DNA from: Membranipora membranacea
Lineage: Eukaryota > Bryozoa > Gymnolaemata > Cheilostomatida > Membraniporidae
NCBI GenBank assembly: GCA_914767715.1
Contig: OU612067.1
Span: 13,767,001-13,831,000, forward strand
Reading direction: 5' to 3'
Length of the DNA: 64,000 nt
Position numbers and translations under genes: made by a program. Under the pieces are notes generated by a model. The model did no database searches, had not been told where the DNA came from, and was given only the letters and a program-made list of their open reading frames with translations. Shown piece by piece: positions 35,801 to 47,800 of the stretch; the stretch's first letter is position 1, and the number at the start of each line of letters is the position of its first letter.

Positions 35801-38800
35801 TACTGTACCGTTAGTCAGTACACTAGTGTGGTCTGCGGCAGCGGGTACGACCTTTGACTTTTCAACATCGCTGACATCACCCTTATTAGACACAGTAATG
35901 GAGGAGTCTGTATCTTGAGCGGGTTTATGGAAGACTACTGGAACGGATATCTGGAGAGAGCTTTCTTTATGTGCTGACAAGGATACAGGTGCTTTCTCTA
36001 CAGCTTCAGTTGGTTGATTTATTACAGAATTATTTCCTGTGGCGTTTTCTGGTTCAGACGTATGGGTGGTAGAAGGATCACAGTCGTCAGTTGTGTTATT
36101 TTGATTTTTGCGATCGACATCTGAGGAGGTCTTCTTTGGTGATTTACTTATTGGAGATTCAGTGATCTCCATTTCTTCATCAAACTGAGACATCCCGACA
36201 TCCTCGAATATCTCATCAGAGTCGTTAGCTGCTTCTTCTATTAGCCTCTTAGCTTCAATATCATCAGCAGGGATATCTGACACAACAGTGTTTCCAACAT
36301 CTGCAGACACACTTTGTCTTGATTCTTCGGCAGAGTTTTCTTTGACGTCCAACTGGTTAGACTTTGTTTGTTCTTTGTGGGGATCTATGTTTTCCAGTGA
36401 AGGACCATCAAATGGAATTTCAATGCTGGAATCTGGCTCGCTACAACCCATCTCATTAGCCTCGTCCAAAAGTATCCTGGCCGCTTTCTCAACAGTGCCT
36501 GTTCGTGGTCTAACAGTAGTAGGTTTGATCGGGCTTGTGTTGGCGCTGTTGCTAACCTCCTTCATCGTGTTTTCCATTTCAGTCATACTCCTTTCCAGCT
36601 CCGAGTTGGAATCATCAATGCGAGGCGACTTTTGGCGCCTCTTACGCTTTTTGGACACTTCAGCCTCATTTGGCTGTGATGTAGAGGAAAATGCAGTTTT
36701 ATGCTCAGATGCTTCAGACCTACTATTTTGAGTTTTCACAGCGGTGTCTGTGTCAGGTACCTCTATACTTGTAGCCGCTGGTTTATCTGTATTTGAGCTT
36801 GGTATGCTGTCAGCTGACTCCGATGACTTTGCACTGTTGGTGGTCAAAGAGCTTTCACTGGGTGTACTCGCTGCTAACCTCGGAGGGATAGGAGTCACAT
36901 CATCCTGAGTGGATGATGCAGATTTCACCTCAGATTCAAGAGATGAAAACTGCAGCGAGCCTCCATCTTTCAGTGAAGTGCTCTTGAGTATTTTGTCAAC
37001 TTCCATATTTTCAACCGTTGAAGTCTCCTCATCAAAGAAGGAGTCGTGGGTTGAGATACTGTCAAATAGCCCGTCAGCATCATGTTGACCACCGCTACAA
37101 GATACATTATTTTCAGAAAGTTCTGGAATGTCCATAGAAGCTTTAATTGCATCTGAACTAGTATCAGCTGAGAAACTTTTATCAACAGATGTCTTTGAGC
37201 TCTGTTTGACATTGTCACACTTGGATGAGTTCTCGTTGCTCGATTTTGTACCTGTTGCTTGAGCGGGTACCAAAATCTGCTGCACTTTAGTTTTCGCTTT
37301 GGGTTTAACCGAATCTTTGTTTGACCTACTTTGACTTGACAACACAGCATCAGGTTGTGATTGGATGATATCGATATCAGGCGAATCACCAAAACTTCCA
37401 CTAATGTCAATCACTTGAGACATTTGTGAATCGTGCAACTCCTGCGATGAGATGGCCTTAGTTTCTGTATTGTCTTGTTTGGTTACCTTAGATATCTTGC
37501 CTGCTCTGACTGGTTTCACACTTTTAATACCATCACATTTTATGACATGAGTTTTCTTATTTTTCACCATACATACAAATGCGCTAAGAGCGCTGACCTC
37601 AACCTCAATCAATGCTGAATACTCCATTGGGGTGGTTTCAATGGTTTTCTTTGTCCTCATCGATCGTGGTGTACCCGTGCTTGTCTGGGAAGTCCGGGAC
37701 TGCTGACTTTGGGAGGACTGTGAAAGATTACAATCTGATTGGCTATCCAGCTGGAGTTGTTTTTTTCTTGTAGATGGTGATGCACTATCCATATCGCCTA
37801 ACCTTTTAACGACTTTGGATCTTCTCGATCTCCTTTGGGGGAGCTGACTGTCATTTTGATGCGAGTCAGTCACGGACGATTGTGACTCGCTATTGGAGAT
37901 GAATGAGTCATTTTGAGACTGAGAGTCTACAATAGTAGACTGAGAGTCTAGAGTTATTATTGAGCATATTGTGGACTGAGAGTAGCTGGAGGCCTCAGAA
38001 TTGGTTCTTTCTCTACTAGGAAAACTCTGCTCCAATGGTATTGGTTCTCGAACTAACTTAACGCTGCATGGAGTCAGAACGATAAAATCAGCCATTTTAG
38101 TGTCACTTTCTGGTGTTCTGAATTTGATTGGAGTTGCATCCGGTACCATCGATGTTGAAACAGATTTCTACAAAAAAAGAGGCCACAAGTTCCGTAAAAT
38201 ATACGATCCAGAAAATTCCATCTGTCTGATGTGAGTTGAGCATTTACCTTGTCCAACAGTTCTATGATTCATCATGTGACAATAGTTTGAATGGCAGGCA
38301 TCAAGACATAAACCAATCCAATCAACAAGTTTATTTTTTAAGAGAAAATGAGAATGTGGCTCTTCATGAATAGTTGATGTCTGGATGAGTACACTCTCTA
38401 ATCATGAACTAAGTGTGTTCAATTTGTTCAGCATCAACTGCAGCCAAGATAACACTCCGCTCCAAACTGCAAACATTCATGAGTGCAAATACTTCATCAT
38501 GGATAACTCCAAATAATGTCTTCTTAAAATACATTTTATGTATACCTGACTCACATCATTAAGACACTGCGGACTAGTTAGAGGATATCCGGGTGTAGCT
38601 GGTATTTTCTGTCTCACTCCAGCCTTACTCTGTTTAGGTGTTCTCATTGTTACTGCTGCCGATGTAGACGCTGACTTATTATCAGAGTCGGTATCTATGA
38701 CAGCTATCTCCTGTGACAGCGGTGTATCCTCCTCCGTCTGACTTATCAACTATTAATGAAAACAGAACTTTAGGTTATGTCATGTATCAACTTTATTACT

Positions 38801-41800
38801 GATCAAAACTCCAGAGAGCAAATAAGATCATGTTTACAGTATGGTAGATGCATAAGGTTAAAAATGCAAGGTATACAATACTTGAATATCTGATACATTG
38901 ATACATGCACATAAGTAAAAACGTGCACTCTAAATAATGGTGAAGAATTGCAAAGATCTCTGAAACAGCGACTTAGATCAAAGTGCTGTTCTTGATTTTG
39001 ATTTGATCTGCCTGGCACTGTATGTCGGTGTTCTACCAGTGGCTGTGTAGGTATGTAGGTATGTAGGTAGGTAGGTATGTACGTATGTAAGTATGTAGGT
39101 ATGTATGGTAGGTAGGTATGTAGGTATGTAGGTATGTAGGTAGGTATGTATAGTATGTAGGTAGGTATGTAGGTAGGTAGGTAGGTAGGTATGTAGGTAT
39201 ATATGGCATGTAGGTATGTAGGTAGGTATGTAGGTAGGTAGGTAGGTAGGAAGGTAGGTAGGTAGGTAGGTAGGTAGGTATGTAGGTATGTAGGTATGTA
39301 TGGTATGTAGGTAGGTAGGTAGGTATGTAGGTATGTATGGTATGTAGGTAGGTATGTAGGTATGTAGGTAGGTATGTAGGTATGTAGGTAGGTATGTAGG
39401 TATGTAGGTATGTATGTATGTATGTATGTAGGTAGGTAGGTAGGTATGTAGGTAGGTATATAGGTAGGTAGGTTTGTAGGTAGGTATGTAGGTAGGTAGG
39501 TAGGTATGTAGGTATGTAGCAGGTGAGTGTCATCCGGTTGAACTTTGTTTGTAAAATGTTGTTAAAAGATTAATTGGTTCATGTTAGAATATTGATTTGA
39601 ACTAGATCTGGGCAGGATAATTAGTTGATAGTCTAATGAATCATGTGTAAAATTTAAATTGAAGCAAATTTTCTTATGTATGCTAGTAAAAAGTGACAAC
39701 AGAATTACACAATGTCAGAATTTAATGATCACTTCATCTTAATGCTACAGATCATTCAGATAGCACAAGTCAAATGCTGTACAGTGTCACTTCTGTACTA
39801 ACCTGGGACTGTGGGGGAGAGCGATCTATCCTCTGACTGATAGCGTCAGCTAAGTCATGTCGATCTATTACAGGTCTGGTTGGGGTCTCAGAGCGCTCTG
39901 AAAAATTAAATGTAATATCCTCCATTACAAGTAATCAGAGGCTTAGCAGACAACCATGCTAAAAAAAGTTGCACCTCATCTTATTTTACATATTCATTCC
40001 AACTAGCTAATAATTGGATACTTTAAACATAATTTCATTACAATCCCTTCCCACTTCATCATGCATAGACTGTGTCCGGACAGGTTAAGAAACCACAATA
40101 TGTACTTACTGCTGGATGCTGAGGTCAAACTGCTGTCACTTGATGACGATCTTCCAGCTAAATCAGAGAGACCGGATTTCCGTTTCCCACCACTACTGAT
40201 TATACTTGGCGTCCTCTTGAATCTATATCTCCCACCACTGCCCAAAACAGTAGGAGTGAGTTGTTTGGTAGTGGCCTGTTTAGTGGTAGGCGTGTCTTGT
40301 TTTGTGGTAAGTGTGTCATGTTTAGTAGAGGGTGTGGCCTTTCTGGAAGAGGGCGTGGTCTGTTTAGTAGTGGGTGTGGTATCAGGAGTTGTCTCGCTAA
40401 GTTTCTGCCTCTTCTCAGGTGTAATAAGTCTGCGTGTAAAATATGACACATGTTATGCAAAAAATATATAATTTCATTTACTGCGGGTTCTGACATATTC
40501 AACTAAAGATTCAGACTCATTGTAGTAGCATAAGCAATTTTGCAAGAGGAAACAGAAATTGGTTGATTCAGAGCCCATAAACTGGGTTTATGGGTCTAAC
40601 AAATCTCAAGCGTGCTATAATATTGTGAGATGCATGGCAAAACAGCGTACATAACTATATAGACAACAACAGCTGGAGGAACACGAACATAGATTTGATA
40701 TTGGAACTTTCTCAATATCACCATACCCTTGTAACAAGTTGTAGCTATCTGTAGTGTCTTCGTCACATATAATTATAGGTTCTGGTAGTTTTCTCTTGCC
40801 TCTCCTTCTACTAGGAGATGAAGCTAGTTGCCCGACAGGTGAAGAAGGGTTTGATATTAACTGTCTCTTATTTACTGATGATAACGGTGATCGGCTAAAG
40901 GATAAAACAGAGAAATAACCATTCATTACAAAGATAATATCATCGCAAGGCTGATTAAAGGGACAGTCTTACTGGGCCATGTTTGGTATGCTTTAAAAGA
41001 TCTCAGACTGAAAAGTCATTAGGAAAAAATGAAATGAATAGCCTGTGGACTAAATTGCAGAAATGATAATACTATGTCACATATATGGATATCTTTTATC
41101 TACTATTCCAATTTACTGAGCGTTCCGGATCCAAAGGCATTAACACAATACATGTATTGTAGACAGTGAATGGCTAGCAATGAAGTCGCATACCTGGATT
41201 GAGAATTGAGCGCAAGTAGTTTTCTGGCTGATGACGGTTTCTTATTAGGTGATGGTTTTACACCAGCCCTCTGCTGCCCTGGAGTGATATGTGTCTCCAT
41301 TGCAGTCCTGGATGAAAAAATATGTTTAACGCTGTTACATGTACAAGTAAATGAACATTTCGCATCCCATGATAAGATGTAAAGAGACAAGTCTACACAC
41401 TGATAGTGTATTTAGATATGCAAGGTGGAAAATCTTTTCAGCTTTGTTTATGTATGACAAAAGATTTCTTCATCATCAAGGGCAAGTCAATGGCAAAGAC
41501 TTAGCAGTAATATTTTCAATGAACAACCTAATTTAGTATCATTGATATTACTTCTGAGTTTATGGACTTCTCAAACATAGTTAACATCTTTAGCTAGTCG
41601 TTTATTGCAGATGAACTTAAAAATAATGAAAATGATAAAAAAGAAAATGCCAAGAGTCGAGTCTCACCCTCATATTGCCTAATCCCCGGACATTCAGGTG
41701 ATGAAGTGACATATATGGGGATTATAACCGTGAAGTGATGAGATCATAAACATATGAATCTGTTTATGAGATATGATTCATTGATTTGGAAACAAATAGT

Positions 41801-44800
41801 CAATGACATATCACAATGACGGTGATGGAATGTCTCTGTTGCTTAAAAATCTTAATGCTAACCAGTACAAAACTATGGATAAAACCTGCTTGTCTGAACT
41901 TTCAGTAAAATGTATCGCGATCTTGAGCAGTAGAATACTCACCTAAGCTCCTCACTGACACCAGCGATTTTAGACAGCCTATCTCTCCACAATGTGACTG
42001 TGATAATCCTGAGACTGTCTATCGATAAAGTTTGTAGAGCTAAGTCTGAGAATCTCTTTGTCCTTATAACATCATTGCAAACAGACTGATCCACCTGGTT
42101 GATTCTTCTGCACACACTCTGCCACAACTGCCATGTCTGCAAAGAATAATTTAAGGTACTTGCATAAGGTAAAATTACTTAAGATTGTAGTCACAACATA
42201 GCTAGAAGATTTCAAGCAAATCCGAATTAAGTTTGCTTTTACGACTAAATCAACCTAGTTGAAGGACTCCATCGATCACAAAACTCTCCACCATTCGAGC
42301 TATTGAACCAGAATCGGGGAACTTAATAACCCAAAACAATGAGAGCAAACCGCATATGTAATGGTTGATTAAAAAAATCAGGTGTCTTATCACAGGCAAC
42401 ATCCCAAAGCATGGGCGGCGAAATATCGGTTGCCTTCAAGGCTACAGTATGACTAATACAATATATAGTCTGACAGCTAGTTCTGCAGTATATACGCAAT
42501 ATCTTTTCCGAAAAAATTCAAAGCACATTTGCAGATGTCTTAACTCCTTAAACTGAACAGTTTTCTAAAGTAGATAGATAGAAGTGGTAGCTTATCGGGC
42601 TGTTACAGCACTAGGCCTTAATACATCAGAGATGAGAAAGGGTACAATTTCTAAACCTATACATGATTTTTAACCAATGTGCTTTGAATTTTTTTGGTGT
42701 GAAAATATTGCATATATACTGCAGAACTAGATGACAGACTATATTGTTTTAGTCTTACTGTAGTCTTTAAGGTCAAGGCCGCAATTACTGCCCCAGCTTA
42801 CACTCTGTTTGCAGGCAGGTCGGAAAACACCTGGCCCCAACCTTCATCATGCTCCAAACGACTGAGCCACCTCCTACACTATTGAATCATAATACTACTC
42901 ACATAATCCCTGTTTGAAACAGTTCCACTACTTGACTGGAATATTAGCCCGAGGTGTTCACCGGTTGTATTCAGATAAAACAGTAGAGAAGATTGAGGAA
43001 GATTACGTGCCATCTGAGTATACACATCACATATTCCCTCAACCGCAAACGGATTCTCCTAGAAATACAAGTACAAATTATCAAATATGTGCTTGAAATT
43101 GATAAACAGTAAAAATAACCACTAACATTCTTTTGCAGAGATCAATTCAGAAATGCAGAGGCAATACTACACTTAGGACTAAGACGTAGGGCGTATGATT
43201 AAATGTTATAATACTATTATCGAATCCCTCATTTTAGGCAAACAATAATTTATGACAATATTTTAATGAACCAATTGTATCACAGTCAAATCTTACCTTA
43301 ACATCGAAACGTTTGAGCAAGCCAAATACACACACGATGATTCGTTCAGCTACTTCTGAGTTTTTTAAGAGATCGGGCACAGTCAGATTTATCTTCTCCA
43401 CAGCTTTCTCCACAAACGACAGAATAATAGAAGGCTGTGAGCCGCCACAACCTCTCGCAAGCAGTGCTGTTATACATGACGTAATCCTGCTGAAAAGCAA
43501 AACAGCTAGTTAAAGAAACAGACAGAAATTGTCTCTATGAAATTTACTATACGTTAAAGATAACTTTCTCAATGAGGAGTTGTTCACACACTAACACAGG
43601 GCAAATAACTCCCCATGCAACATGGCCTTGTTCTCAAACTTGTGATGTGTACATGTGAAGCTGATGTTGGTGAAGGACATATTTTCAAAGTTACTGTGGA
43701 CTGCAGTAATCTAAGAACCCTAACAAGGTCATGTGACGAGTGTGTGTGAGTTCTCCCAAGGTCGACTGAGTCAACCCTTGCCCACAGACATCAAGCCTAC
43801 TCTGTAATATGTATATCTCTGATTGTAGGAGTCAAGTTAGTGCGAGTACCTAACATATTCCTGCCCCTAAAACACTCCTGTCACACCAAAATTATATATG
43901 CAATAGTTTTTTTGGAAACCTGACTGATGATTAGAGAATGGGTGTGGGTGGATATGGGCTATTTCGGGATCGAGTTATGAATTTTAAATCGTACCTTAGA
44001 TCATTTCTCTCTGAATCAGGAAATGTTTTCAATGCGCCACATAATACCTCCAGTATACACATAGCTGGGCATTTCTACAACAACAAAGTATAAACAGGAC
44101 AGTCATGACTTGGACTCGTACCGTTATTTAGGTCATAACTTTCAAACAACTAAAAATTTAATACAAACATTCTAAGTTTTAGAATCAAAATGCAAACTAT
44201 TGGAATATGGATGACATAAAAATGATAATTCACATTTGCTGTTTCCCTAAGTATCAGCACAATTATAACTTCTATGATAATTTGTGTAAACCATAGATAT
44301 GTGATTGACTACGGTCCCATGCTTCAAATGATTTGTCTTTCCCAAGTGGAATGAAGCTTGCCTACGATTTCCATGATGATAAAAATGAGAAAAAAATCTG
44401 CCGTGGCCTGAATTTGATTCGAATTCTTGGTTGCTTTACATTTATCTACGCCGCCGCATCATCACGGTTCCTCAAAGTGAATGAAGGATCGCCAACCAAC
44501 GCGAACAGAAGTTGACCTAAATGCTTTTCCTATGTTCCGATTACCCCTAAAATTGACGTAATGTCGATATATGGAAACATAGTGATTGAGACTTACCATA
44601 AAACATAGCTTGTCTCTGGATGTGTAAGCAGTCGATGACATGATGACTGGGCTGAATTGCACTATCGACTCAACTAAATCCTGCAAAGGCGAATAGAAAT
44701 TTCATAACACTATGAGGTAGGCCTAACCTTACAAATACTTGAACAATTAAAATAAATATAAAATGTATATATATATATATATATATATATACATTTGTGG

Positions 44801-47800
44801 GTGTAGGCAAATACAAGCAACCAAACGAGCCGAATAACAGATGAAGTATCCTAGTATGTGTCTCTGCACATTGTACTCACAGGATTTATTCTCTGGACAA
44901 GGGTGGGGGCGTGCATTAACTATAGGAACGACATAAAAGGTTGGTGCAAGGCGTAGCCCCACGTGTGAACTTGCAACATGAGCATTGATCTTGATATCTT
45001 GCTCTGGATGATTAAAATACTTGGAACTCATATGGAAACTCCTAACGATTGAAACATATCTTCAGCGCCATGACTGACATATTAATAATTAAAGTTGCAT
45101 ACTTTACATTTCATATATTTAAATTTATATAATATATCTATTATAAAGGTAGGATGTAAATCCATGTGAATTTCATGCAGCAAAGATTAGGATATTGACA
45201 TACATGACGTGGGAAAGACTTCCTACCATTATAGGGAACTTCTATGGCTTGATCTTGTCACAGAGATTAACGACAGCTAAGAGATATAGGAAACTCACCA
45301 GCACATGAGCAGGGCTGACAGCTGATCTGATGTTAATAACCAGTGAGAAAGTCTGTATGAGCAGCTGTTGGTTCTTCTCCCCATCTTCTGTACCGGTTCT
45401 CAGGAGTTGTACAATTCTCGAGATGAGAGTGTTGTAAGCTTTCATAAGAGCTTCAAAACAACCTGTTTTGTGCCAAAAAAGAATAATCTTAAAAACAGTG
45501 AGCTGTAGTGAATTAAGTTATCAGTATGCGATCAAAAAGTAAAGGGCATCGTACAAAATGTTTTCTTGTAACGTCAGAACTAATTTATGAATTTTGAATG
45601 TATCTTGATCGACAAATTAAAGTAATCACAAACAAACTTTATTCTACAAAATTGATCATATTAATATTCACATTCAGGGCGTCAGTGCATAAGCTGCGTC
45701 AGAGCATAAGCTCGTCAGTGCATAAGGGCGTCAGTGCATAAGGGCGTCAGTGCATAAGCTGCGTCAGTGCATAAGCTGATGTGATGTAGAGTTGACATAA
45801 ATCTTCAGGTTACACCTTTACAATTGTGGTTTATAACTGATAATCTTATTGTATTAGGCCAAGTACTGGTTATTATAGACCAAAGTTGTCACATACCATC
45901 TAACTAGTTGACCTGATTGGTTTTATGCTTACGTTTTTTTGTTGTCTCATCCTTAGAAAGAAAGATAAAAGATTCCTGTAGAGCTTGAAGCAGTACCCTT
46001 CCGCTGTGTTTCACTGCTGAGTCAGATAAGGGAATTATCTCACTGCCCTCATCTGCAAAACAAAATGAAGCTAATTAATGCAACTCTTTCCAAATAAAAC
46101 AGTCTCTACCGAATACAGACAGCTTGTATATATGGGAATAATAATAATAATAATAAAGTTTCTTTGTGAAACGCTTAATAAAATTGCAGAGCAAAAATTT
46201 CTAAGCGTTATTACATTAAAACCAATAAAATAAAAGGTGAAATAAAATGGATAAAATATGTGAATGAGGATAAAATTAAAACATAATTCTGATACTGCTA
46301 TATAAATCTATAAAATAAAATCTAATTACTTAAAGTACAACCTAAATAAATATGTTTTAGTAGCGGACTTACAACCGGTAAGGCTCGGCAACAGCTGCAA
46401 ATCAGGGGGCAGGGAATTCCAGAGGGTTACGAATACTAAGATATATTTATTTTTCTGTCCAATAGATAGTGCATATCTGGAGAACGCTACAATGTCATTA
46501 TTTGTAATTTATTCTCACATAAAATCACAAGCGCTAAGAGTCCTGACGCCTACGCAAAAATAGATGATGTACTTATCCAATGACACTGATTTTCATATCT
46601 AAACTATATTGGTTCCAATACCACTATGCTTATATGCTAGTATGACATGAAACAATGTTGACTAAAGTGTTGATGAAAATGTTGACAGCAATCATTTTGT
46701 CAACGTTTTGAGGACCATGCTGAGACATATTGCTAGCTCCAAGTGTTTACCATACGTAAGTTTCACAACTGTAGTTTTAATAAGTGCTGTAACCTCACAG
46801 GTGACTCACCTTTGTGTGCACATGGAGATTTAAAAACGTGATCAGGTACGCCAAGAAATCTGAGGCAGAATGACAGACATTCCCTCTGTAGAAGATTACT
46901 CTGTGGAGATGACGTCCTTCCTACTGTAGGCCGTGACACTGAATAAGAAATATCAATTCAATACAAATCCAATCAAATATGCTATATTCGCAGAAGTAAA
47001 TTACTTGTCATTTCGCACAGATTTGTTACAATGAAGTATAAGGAGTATATACAATATATGGAGTATATACAATAAAGTATATGGCAATATTGTTAGCCAG
47101 CATTATCTCAAACTTAAAACTCTACACCAACTCCCACCTTAGGGAAATTGATGGGAGCGAACCTTATGTCACCCACAAACTAGCTACAAATTAAGCTTGA
47201 GCTAAAATTTACTCCTTCAGATGTCATTAAGTAATCATATGACAAGGATCTGACCAAAGTTATTTGACAAAATTTGATACTAAACTATTTAAAAGAAATA
47301 ACGAAAATTTTGGAATTTACGCAGTTTTCTGAGCTCCAATTTGAGCTTAACCTTGGAGTTGCCCTATCTCTGGTTTGATACTTGATCTGGTTTGATTCAG
47401 AATCTGTGCCATTTAAAACTCCTAGGGACATTGCTTGGGAAATTATTATTGTATTCGGATAGTCAATCATACCAATTCCAGCCATGTTTGTGGTCAAATG
47501 TCATGGAATTTTTCATGAGTATCGTCAATAAAATTGAGATTTATCAGCTTTCAAGCCCCAATGATTAGGAAGCCCTTTCCATCTGGGTTTCTATGGCGCA
47601 GATTCTGAATCAAAAATCTTTTTTATCCTATTACAAGCGGCTTTTAAGATAAGCCCTATTTCAGCTCATTTTTCCTATGCTGTGTGTGTTAAAGTTCAAA
47701 CCATAGAGAGGGCAACTCCAAGATAAGGCTCAAATTGGGGCTCAGAAAACTGTCTATTGGATGCTCCACAATACCGCTTAACTGCCCAAGTAACAGAAAA

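Noticed and set aside
36288-36731. Plus-strand ORF of 147 codons opposite RIF1
   Set aside because: Antisense shadow of the large RIF1 exon 20, whose frame has strong protein similarity and in-phase neighbours.
39033-39533. Minus ORF of 166 codons rich in Tyr-Leu-Pro-Thr
   Set aside because: Translation of the GTAG/GTAT microsatellite in a RIF1 intron.
40061-40471. Plus-strand ORF of 136 codons
   Set aside because: Antisense of RIF1 exon 17; its Val/Cys-rich repeats are the complement of the TTKQ repeat.
44747-45031. Minus ORF of 94 codons ending in a Tyr-Ile run
   Set aside because: Ends in the (AT)n microsatellite and lies between in-phase RIF1 exons; no similarity noted.
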